Source of the DNA: Sabellastarte sp. h YS-2021
Lineage: Eukaryota; Annelida; Polychaeta; Sabellida; Sabellidae
Reading direction: 5' to 3'
Assembly: GCA_964017235.1 (NCBI GenBank)
Contig: OZ024940.1
Span: 30,250,573 to 30,314,572, forward strand
Length of the DNA stretch: 64,000 nt
In this document: positions 55,346 to 64,000 of the stretch, one piece after another
How positions within the stretch are numbered: position 1 is the stretch's first letter
Layout of the letters: every line of letters starts with the position of its first letter
Program-made: the position numbers and the translations under genes
Notes under the pieces: generated by a model
The model's database searches: none
What the model was told of the DNA's origin: nothing
The model's input: only the letters and a program-made list of their open reading frames with translations

Positions 55346-57590
55346 CAAACTTTTATCAATTCATTTTTATTCTTTATCTTAAATGCTAGATTTTTTTTTC
55401 TCAGCTAAGTTTTTGCTTAAGTTACACATTGTCAGAGACCATTTTAAAGGTTTATTTCAGTAATCTGCCATTTTCTTTCACTTAAAAGGGAATTTAGCTC
55501 ATAAGATTTTAACTAAATTCTTGAAAGGTTTGCAAAAACATACAGGTGAATTTAAATTGTATGTGAATACGAGTATGTATGCAAATAAATGGTTAAATCT
55601 GATTTTTCTGGATAGGTCAGCTGACACACTGCCCTATCGGGACCAGTCTTTTCCAGTCATCTTTGATTAATGACTTTTGAAGTTCCCATAAACATGTAAA
55701 TAAATAGTTTAAAAAAATTTTTTTTTTTGTAAATGTCAGCTGATATTGGGCCCTATTGGGGTCACTCATATTTTATATGCATTAAAACTTATCCTTATCC
55801 TTTTTTTATCCTTTTATTCATATTGTAATTCTAGAATCTCGTTTTATTTACAACCATTTTGCTAGGGACAGAACTAAATTAAATGACATCCATCATGAAA
55901 ACTTGTTTAAGAATTTGTTCTTATATCCGGTAACCCTTTAATTCAATAATGTGAAACATAATCTGCACTTTTTCGCTGTTTCTCATTCGATAATAGCTTA
56001 CGAGACGTATAAATTCAAAAATGGCTAGAAGATAGATTCTATATTTTCGTTTGCCTGTCGTGTAATTTAGCTTTTGATTAAAATAATCCTTGACACAAAG
56101 GTGCAAGCTATAAATAGACTTAACTCTTAAAAAATACAGAAATACAAGCCATTTTATGAGCTTTTTAAAGAGGGTAGTAATGCAATTTGTATTTGAAGTC
56201 AGTGCCATAATTTGGCAACCTAAATTGGCACACAACCAATCAGTGTGGAGCTTACAAAGCTTTGCTTTTATAACTACAATATTCTGACAACAACAAACAA
56301 ATCCTGGTGTGGTGTGCCAAATTATGGCATGTGCTCAATTAATAAGTAACTTAAGTTTACATTTGTACTGAATATTGTTAAATTTAATCAAAAAAATATG
56401 TAAAATTAACTAATAATCCATTAATAAATATTATTATTAAATTATAATTATGCAGTTTAAGCCTTTTTAATCATAAAAATACTGCTAGATACTAATTGGG
56501 TTGTGTGCCAATTTAGGTTGCCAAATTAAGGCACCAATTTCAAATACAAATTGTATTATAATAGCCTCTTTCAAAGCTCAGTGGAAAAAACTTCTCTAAG
56601 GATTGTCATATTTACTTCTACTTAAGAGTTAAATGAATTTAATTAAATGGAAAATAACAGAAATAAAATCTTTTTAAAATTATAATTAATTCTTACTAAC
56701 CTTTTATGAGTTTTGATATCCAGAAAATTGTTTTTAAAATTCCACTAAGAGTCCCTCGAATTAATGGAAATTAAGTCCATAGGTCCACCAACAAGGGTCC
56801 ACAAATTTGCTGGACCATTGTATACCAGCCCAATCCAATTTAATCACTTTTATAAAAACTAATACAAGTCTAGAAGATTGTAAAGTCACGAAAACTAGAT
56901 CAGTAACTGTTTACATGAGAGTTAATAATTATATCTTTTACACAGAATTTACACGTATGATATTTTTGATGGTAAGATCAATTCATTGCTTTAATTTCTT
57001 TTAAAACATTCTGAGAAATTCAGAAACTAAAATTGTCTGAAAGGAAAATGTATATCATGTTTTTACTTGTTAATTCCATTCAATAAAGTATTGAATGGAA
57101 TTAACTTTTTTCATATTTGCTGCATATCAAAATAAACTTTCAACAATATTCGATTTAAAACATAAATCTCAGTCAATAATCTTCTGAATTAAACAATTTT
57201 CTGTTTAAAGAACATTATTATATATCTTTTACAGTAAACAGATATCCCATAATTTTTTTTCCATTAACGGCGTAAAGAAACTGACCTCTAACACCACTTC
57301 GTAAAACTGCCAACAAAGTCTTACTTTGAAAATGCAATCGTCCATTTATCCACAGAAAAAGACTACTTCTTTCTCAAAATTCCAGCTACGAACAGTTTAT
57401 GTGTAAATTCATTCATAAAAAAATCACAGAATTATATATATATTATATAATATATCCAACAGCTTTAAGTGTGAGCTTTGAACAATGACACAGCTTGTAA
57501 ATGATATAAGCTTTAAATAGAATACTCGGAACACGAATATATTTTGAAGGAAGTCTCTTTTAAAGGTATGAACAGTCATTGGCTATTTTC
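55346..57590. other. AT-rich non-coding
   Basis: CAATTTGTATTTGAAGTCAG-type text with TTTGGCAACCTAAATTGGCA (about 56178-56236) is mirrored by GTGCCAATTTAGGTTGCCAA (about 56505), and CAAATACAAATTG by 56540: inverted ends of a ~380-bp element at about 56170-56565. Near 57080 a short hairpin AATTCCATTCAATAAAGTAT is present. No gene. Confidence 0.45.
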
Positions 57591-57829
57591 CCTCCTCGAC
57601 ACAAATGCAATTCTCAAACTGTCTTGGGTTGTGTGTCTTTCCTGTGAAAACCCATAAACTGCCTCTGTGTGTGTGTGTGTGTGGTTGTGTGGCAAGTAGC
57701 CTTGTTTAATCCGCGCTGGGTTCACACTCCACCGATAAGGTGGACCGATGTATCTATATTTCTAATTTCCAAACTACAGGATGAGGTTTTCATGTACATT
57801 TCTTGGACTCGGACCACTGTCCTGGACCC

Positions 57830-57860
<31 letters not shown>

Positions 57861-58595
57861 ACACTCTCTCTCAATCATTCACCTAACCATCCACCTACTC
57901 ACTCAGAAATACAGACCGGAGAAGGGTTGAACTCATCAGTGGAATTAAGGAATGGAATGGGGGGGGGGGGGGGGGGGGTAGTGGGTACATTGTTTATCTA
58001 TATTTATTTAGTGATATTTATTGTTTTGGGACAAGGTAGCTGATATCGATGGCTAAAGACGTATATCAATAACGCCATTTTACGTAAACTGTCAACTCTT
58101 CAATGCGTTTTTGATGAAAACTGTCTTGTTTTGCTTTAGTATGTTTCACTTCCTGTTAGCAGTTTGGGACATGCTAGAACAAAAACGCTTTCAGTATCCC
58201 AGATTTGGTCTATTTGGTTGATAATATTCGTCCCCCCCAATATCGGCCGATATTGGTATATTGTCACATTCAAGATCCACAAAGCCAAATGGGCTTGGGA
58301 AGTGGCATTAAAAACACTCTCGCCTTCAACAAGAGTTGGGTTCAAATCTTTTTGGTGGTTTTTCAGTGCAGAATCTGGTCACCGACTTGTATGCGCTGCC
58401 CTCCTCCACCCCCGCTACTATGCTTCGTGATACGAACCCTGTACAGTGTATTAAAGCGACGACAAACCCCAAACTTTACCGAAGTACTCAGGCGAGTGCA
58501 AACCTCCACCAGTCCCAGTGCTTTCCAACAATCAAAATTGATTAATGCCTTTGACACCAAAATCAAAATATTTAAAACTGACTCCCCAAAAACTG
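57591..58595. other. Non-coding with homopolymers and dispersed repeats
   Basis: (GT)n at 57668-57684, poly-C of about 18 at 57829 followed by (CA)n, poly-G of about 18 at 57960. GGGATACCGAAA-family repeat at 58140-58215 (reverse). SINE-A-like 3' scrap ACCCTGTACAGTGTATTAAA at 58436. Confidence 0.5.
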
Positions 58596-58599
58596 TAGT

Positions 58600-59030
58600 G
58601 TTCAATGAATAGTTTTGCATGGGAATCTGTCCTTATAAGAAATAGGTGCTATAAAAATTGTCCATTAGATTATAAAAAGTTTTACAGAAGAAAAGAGGGG
58701 CCACGGTGGCAGAGTGGTAACACTCTCGCCTCCCACCTCTGAGGTCGGGGTTCGGTTCCCGGCACGGCCTCAAGTGGGAAAGCTGGTAGTTGCTTGCCAT
58801 TGGTCGGCAGTTTACAGTACAGAACCTTGACACCAACTGTATGTACTGGTTTCCTCCGGCCACAAAACTACTCGTCATGATATGACTTGTACAGTGTTGA
58901 AAGCGACGTAAAACCCCAGCTAAATAAATAAATCAATGAATAGTTTTATATTGGAACCTGTCCTTATAAGAAATAGGTGCTATAAAAATTGTCCAGTTAG
59001 ATTATATATAGGTTTAAAGAAGAAAAGAGA
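58600..59030. repeat. ~98-bp direct repeat flanking a SINE-A
   Basis: TCAATGAATAGTTTTGCATG...GTCCTTATAAGAAATAGGTG at 58600-58695 recurs as TCAATGAATAGTTTTATATT...GTCCTTATAAGAAATAGGTG at 58932-59030. The SINE-A lies between the two. Confidence 0.9.
58694..58931 (+). mobile_element. SINE-A, full length
   Basis: Head GGGGCCACGGTGGCAGAGTG, box B GGTTCGGTTCCC, body AAAGCTGGTAGTTGCTTGCC, tail GTTGAAAGCGACGTAAAACC with (AAAT)n. No short TSD separable from the larger flanking repeat. Confidence 0.9.
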
Positions 59031-59189
59031 ATAGTTTTGTGTGACAGACTTTATGTAAAAAACCCACTTAAAAGGCATGATATATGCAGTCAACAATAGT
59101 AAACTGCAGGCCGATGATCGTTAAATAATTTGTCACAATTTTCAGCCAAACAAAGGGACCGTTTTTTTCAACCAGAAGATGATTTTCAA

Positions 59190-60605
59190 TTTAGATGTGA
59201 TGTTAGCCTGTGTAGGGCTCAGAGTCAATTTAAAGATAAATACAGCTTATATGTGTGATGTTTGCATGTTCTTCCTCTATTTGTGTGTCTTTGTATGTGT
59301 GGTTGTGTGTGTGTGTGTGTGTTTACCTGTATGGGTCTGTCACATTGTCTTTTCTAGACAATAATCCCGAAACCTGCTGAATGGATTTTATTCAAACTGG
59401 TTGTCACTTGTGAGAACACAGGTTCAAACCCTAAAAGAACATAAAAAAGGCCCAAAACACCCTTAAGATATCTTTGTGGGTTTAGCGAATTGCGTAAGAG
59501 AGACCTGTTCCATTTCTGCGAGTCTGTTTTACGATAGGTTTACAATTTGAAGTAATAATAAAATACACGATTCAAGGTATAGTTTACGATATCTTTTAGT
59601 TGGGTTTAGGCTGTATTCCGATGTTCAAGATATTTTCCCGATAGCTTCTGGATTGACGTTGCCGTTCCCTCAAAATCCACCGATAGGTTTGCGATAATTC
59701 CCAATCCATCTGATTGGTATTTGATTGGTGTACGATGGACTTAAGATGAAACAGATAGGTTTAAAATCGCTATAAGATGGAAACGATTGCTCTATGACTT
59801 TTAGATAGGTTTAAGATCACTGTAAGATCAAAAGAGGACAATACAATTGGTTTACGATGTTATAAATCTGACAAGTATTGGGGAAAAGTTTGTAATAATT
59901 TCAAGTCAGTTTGAAATTCTCGTAAACTGTTCCCGATGGACTCCAGAATTCTATACTCGTAAACCTATCAGGTATTTTCCATACAAGATTCAGTTCCCGA
60001 TTCCTGTAAATTGACAATTGGAAGCAGGGTTTACTCTATATCGCAGAAATGGAAATAGCCCCATACAGGCTAACCCACAAAGTTTATCAAAGTCAGGTTG
60101 CTAACCCTTGTTTAAAGACTCAATTTTTGCCGCCGCAGTCATAATTCATGACCCTCCAGAAAGGACACTTTCTTTTTGTTAACGAGACGTGGTGATTTTG
60201 TGGGTAATTTTCTCGTCAATTGCTGGGGGCCATCGGGGAAGTGATCTTGTGTGACAAATGATGACCCCAGTTTTACCGTATTGAGTGAATTAACAATTAT
60301 AATTCTTAGCAGAATTAGAGCCCTCCACTAAGGGCCAACATCTTCCAACATTGAAAAATTCTCTATAAACTTTCTGGGCGCAGATACCAGAATCTCGTCA
60401 ACATTTCTTGAATCTTTCATCGAAATCCCTGTATAAGTTTTCGATTTATATTGCGAACAAGCAGACAGACGCACACTGACAGTTACACAACCCTCTCTTA
60501 AGGAGGTACATTGAAGTAGCTGAAGTTTGAATAATTTGATATTTTATCGGCTGATTTCACTTTATGCAGATTTATATCGCAATTGCTGTTTTAATATTCA
60601 TGTAA
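59190..60605. other. Non-coding with dispersed repeats
   Basis: (GT)n at about 59300-59320 followed by ATTGTCTTTTCTAGACAATA and TGAATGGATTTTATTCAAAC (CTGT-repeat family). 59530-60010 repeats CGATAGGTTTANGAT-like phrases (about ten), a decayed short tandem. 60340-60505 is another copy of the 53.3-kb dispersed repeat. No gene. Confidence 0.45.
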
Positions 60606-60838
60606 GGGGCCACGGTGGCAGAGTGGTAACACTCTCCCCTCCCACCTGTGAGGCCGGGGGTTCGGTTCCCGGCACGGCCTCAAGTGGGAAAGCTGGTAGT
60701 TGCTTGCCGTTGGTCGGCAGTTTACAGTACAGAACCCTGACGAACTATATGTACTGCTTTCCTCTGCCCTTCCAACTACCCATCATGATATGACCTGTAC
60801 AGTGTTGAAAGCGACGTAAAACCCCAAATAAGTAAAAA
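60606..60838 (+). mobile_element. SINE-A, full length with 10-bp TSD
   Basis: Head GGGGCCACGGTGGCAGAGTG, box B GGTTCGGTTCCC, tail GTTGAAAGCGACGTAAAACC. Flanked by ATTCATGTAA at 60596-60605 and 60845-60854. Confidence 0.92.
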
Positions 60839-60984
60839 AATAAGATTCATGTAACTCTTAAACATAATATATGTAGTGTGTTATTTTTAAATAATGGCCA
60901 CTAAGAGAGACTTTAATCCATGTGTAACGTACAGCTGCAGCAAGACCCTTTATTATATGGACAGGCGTGGAGAATGAGATTCTG

Positions 60985-61105
60985 TTCAGATAATAGAAGG
61001 TTCATAAAATAGAAGAGGTAATTTAGTGTATAAAACAAGAGGGAAATACAAATTTGTGGGAGTGGAAGTGAGTTCATAAAATTGAATGTTTGGATAATAG
61101 AATAT
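60985..61105 (+). repeat. Dispersed 124-bp repeat copy
   Basis: GGTTCATAAAATAGAAGAGG, TTTAGTGTATAAAACAAGAG, GGAAATACAAATTTGTGGGA and TTCATAAAATTGAATGTTTG. Confidence 0.75.
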
Positions 61106-61713
61106 CAGTTTGTTTTGCTGTATTTAAAAAGTTAGAATCCTCTCAAGTCTTATATCGAGAAGGAAAAAAAAAACATCTGCTTAAAAAAATGAAACATGAA
61201 CTCATCAAAACATGCTTTTTTTGTGAAACTTAATCTTTACATAAACAATTCGGATCCCAAACGGGGGTGTTAATGTTGTAATTTTAGTCGACTGCGAATG
61301 TAGCAATTTCAGTCTGGAAGTTGTGTAAATAGCTTCATCATTACTACTGGATTCACACTGTACCGGTAATGTGCCACCTTGAGAGGTGTCCGGAAAGTCT
61401 ACCATGACGTCGCATCGATTTATAAATCATACAATCGGCTTGACCAAAAAAAATCATCCGAGATTTAAGTGGTGGGACAATTAGATTTACAGTTAATGCA
61501 TCGTGGGTTTAATGTATAATTAACTAGAGGAGCTCTCGGAGAGTACAAATCTCCTACAAGCAGCTCATTTTCATGCTTATATATTTTTGTTGTTATATCA
61601 TATTATTCTGAAATTTTCTAGGTTCCGGATCAAACTTGGATTGGTTATAGCTCTATTGTGGGAGACTTCCTGAATATTTTGCCGAGTTATCTGACAATTA
61701 CACAGATATATAA
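61106..61713. other. Non-coding, no recognised gene
   Basis: ATTCACACTGTACCGGTAAT at about 61349 matches CTTCACACTGTACCGGTAAG at about 28790 (a dispersed element end). Confidence 0.4.
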
Positions 61714-61921
61714 TAGCGATGGGTCGGTACCAAAAATGTGTACATCGGGAGGTCGCCAACGCCAAACCGTATTGATTCCGGGACTCCGGGTTTTAGAACA
61801 CCCCAAACAAACATGGACGTTTCCTCTTCACGACATCGCGATAAAAGTGGCCAAAATGCTCAAAATATAAGATAAAAGCTTCCAATTTCTTCAGATTTCT
61901 TGTTTGTTCCCAATATTTTAA
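61714..61921 (+). mobile_element. Half copy of the GGTCGGTACC MITE
   Basis: GATGGGTCGGTACCAAAAAT, GTGTACATCGGGAGGTCGCC, AACAAACATGGACGTTTCCT and CAATTTCTTCAGATTTCTTG parallel 27990-28180. The right arm is missing. Confidence 0.8.
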
Positions 61922-62828
61922 GGGTTTTTTTTAAAATTTTGTTTAGATTTTAGTGTCACAAAAAAAAATTGTGTAGAAGCGCCATAAATATACCTTTCTA
62001 ATGATGTATATATAACATATTTGTAGGTCTTACAATTTCACAAATATATTAATGAAAAAAGCGGCACTCGTTGGTGAATTTATAAATGGTAATTGTGCAT
62101 TAGTAAATGGCTCGGGGGTCACATAAAAAACTCTCCCCGGATATATGTCAGGATACAGATAGGAGAAATACATTGTGGAGTCGATAATATAAAAGATAAT
62201 AATTTCTGAAAGATAAATATTTGGTAAATAAATACCAGATTTCACTAGGGTCATTTTAAACGTGAACAATATTTTCACATTTTTTCCGAGGACGTAGTTC
62301 CCCCCCCAAATAGACCTTCCCCCACCCTCCCATCCCCAGCAGCCCTTCTATCAACACATCCGTTTGTCTGGGGAAGTGTAGGGGCCCCCTTTCAAAGAGA
62401 ATGGCATACTAAACCCAAAGTGTTCTTCGCCCAATTTCCCCCCAAAAGAAAAGCTGCCGCCTTGAATGTGTCCATCTTTTTCGTGTTTTTCATTTTCTAG
62501 AAATTCTGACACCTTTCAGTGAACTTTCTGGGAAAGTAAATTTTCCCACCGACGTGTCTGAATATATGTCTCGTATATCGGGTGTTGCACTATTTTTTCG
62601 TGTGTTTATTTTTCATCTTTTTTTAACCATTTTGTAAAAATCCACCAGTTTTTGGGAAGGGGGGGGGGGGTTATACTTTATACTTTGAGAGAGAGAAAAA
62701 TATTGTTGTTTCTTTCAGTGAAATTATAGATATTAGAAATACTAAACTAGCTATTTTTTGTGTGGGGAGAGTTGTAGGGTGGGGGGGAAATGATACTACT
62801 TTAGTCGTGTGGGTTTTTTCTTCACTGT
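61922..62828. other. Non-coding, no recognised gene
   Basis: Poly-C at 62300-62307, poly-G at about 62659-62669. AACACATCCGTTTGTCTGGG at about 62354 is the reverse of the motif near 38040. Confidence 0.4.
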
Positions 62829-63480
62829 AAGGTGACCTTAAGGTTTTTCTATCTTGATTGATAGTTTTGAAAAGGTTTAAAGGTGATTGGCATTGTATTA
62901 ATTAATTTGACTTTAAGGTGACCTTAATTTCAGTAGAAGTCTATATTTTTATGGGGTTCTCTTAATGTTTAGGTAATATATTTATTGGTTTCTCACTTTA
63001 AGGTGACCATAATTTCACCATAATATAGGTATAAAGTTTACATTTAAGGTTAGTGTTTTTAATTTTTAAAGCCTTAATGTTTGGCTATTTAATATATATT
63101 AAATTGTCACTTGACTTTATGGTTTCCATTTAAGTTTACTTTTAAATTTAGGTGCTTTTAAAGTTTTTAAATATGTTCACTTGTGTCTTGACTTTAAGGT
63201 AACCTTAGTCTCTGTTTAAATCTACTGTTATTACTGATATTTAGTTTTGAATATATGTTATAGTCTCTCAGCAAAGTTAAATTTACCTCATTTTCTCAGA
63301 GTTTAAGGTTATGCTAGTTTCTAATTGTTTTGTCAGCATTTTACTCTTATATTAACTTAGATTTTGATGTAAAGTTACGTATTTAAATTTAATTTTAAAG
63401 TAACTTATTTATTTCAAAATCTCTTTCACCTTGAAATGGCTTTAAAGTTTTCCAAATTTTTTGCTGGTTTTAACTTCCTT
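62829..63480. repeat. Decayed ~84-bp tandem repeat (CTTTAAGGTGACC)
   Basis: Cores at about 62829 (GTAAGGTGACCTTAAGG), 62910 (CTTTAAGGTGACCTTAA), 62996 (CTTTAAGGTGACCATAA) and 63190 (CTTTAAGGTAACCTTAG), with weaker ones between and after. Filler is TTTAAATTTA-like. Confidence 0.6.
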
Positions 63481-64000
63481 AAAATCACTTTAAGTCTCAA
63501 CTTAAGTTTTTCAGTTTTGCGTCAAATTATTCTTTATCAAATTCACCTAAATATTTTCTTCCTTTTAAGCTCCTTGATCAGATAATATCAGTCATTACTG
63601 GAAAATTAAGTCACACGGCAATTTTCACAAAGTATTTATCACCCGAGAAATTGCATTTCCTCCGCAAAAAAAAAAACACCTTCGTATAAAATCAAAACAA
63701 AAAGGAATATCTTCAAGGAAAAACAAAGTTATCAATGACATTATCTCCAGTGACGTCACAAATAAAGACACTCAAAGACTGCAAACCTCCACCAAAGGTC
63801 CAACTCCCCCAGTATCGCTTTACGAGTGCAATGGGAAAATATCCTTTAAATTATTTTGTGTCCAGATGACGAGCAATTGACTCCCCTGTTATTTGTACTC
63901 ATCACAGCCAATAGTATGGGGGTTCAGCAACCGGCTTTAAAGGCCTACCCATTCAAAACAGCCTATCCACGACTACGGGCCACAGGTCGGTATGAAAAAT
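63481..64000. other. Non-coding; fragment of the 53.3-kb dispersed repeat
   Basis: GCAAACCTCCACCAAAGGTC (63780) and CAGTATCGCTTTACGAGTGC match the start of the 53290-53565 copy. No gene reaches the window edge that I can see. Confidence 0.45.

Noticed and set aside
2706..60838. tRNA-like boxes A and B at many places
   Set aside because: Each continues into a SINE body with a retroposon tail and lacks paired acceptor arms; no functional tRNA gene is called.

Overview
This is a stretch of animal nuclear DNA, visibly AT-rich and mostly non-coding. The signs are a gene split by GT-AG introns, several families of tRNA-derived SINEs, miniature inverted-repeat transposons, an LTR element, microsatellites and many poly-C/poly-G runs. 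The mix of SINE types and the single-pass leucine-rich-repeat (LRR) receptor would fit a lophotrochozoan, most likely a mollusc. That placement is inference; no gene here fixes the species.

The only gene I can reconstruct with confidence is on the minus strand from 8772 to 1423. Its four coding exons (8387-8772, 7372-7692, 5476-6607, 1423-2073) join in frame with consensus splice sites. They encode an 829-residue type I membrane protein with signal peptide, LRR N-cap, about 17-19 LRRs, an atypical C-cap, a Ser/Thr/Pro-rich stalk, one transmembrane helix and an ~85-residue cytoplasmic tail. Intron 1 carries a ~15-copy minisatellite, intron 2 a MITE, and intron 3 several SINEs and MITEs. The presumed 5' region (8895-9538) is a decayed tandem repeat whose core contains perfect CArG boxes.

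From about 9.6 kb to 64 kb there is no convincing gene, apart from one possible 56-nt exon at 39204-39259. The region is a mosaic of mobile and tandem repeats. SINE families A, B and C share a 3' tail, and A and B also share a central domain. SINE-D has its own tail, and there is one 5S-rRNA-like retroposon. Foldback elements fall into several terminal classes: GGGGCCGTATTCAC-like, TACYGTA-like, hAT-like with an 8-bp target duplication, GGTCGGTACC-like and TTCACACTACA-like. A 3.05-kb non-autonomous LTR retrotransposon (33701-36748) has two apparently identical 628-bp LTRs and no ORF. Tandem arrays lie at 29666-30426 (193-bp unit), 30754-31171 (75-bp unit), 43300-44860 (CTGT/CTGC type), 51800-52330 (about 54-bp unit) and 62829-63480 (decayed ~84-bp unit).

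Several insertions can be read directly. SINE-A copies have 10-14 bp target-site duplications, one of them inside a DNA element whose empty paralogue is also in the window, and another SINE-A interrupts a SINE-D. Nearly all other open frames are chance frames or frames inside repeats. All repeat assignments were made by eye and need alignment to confirm.
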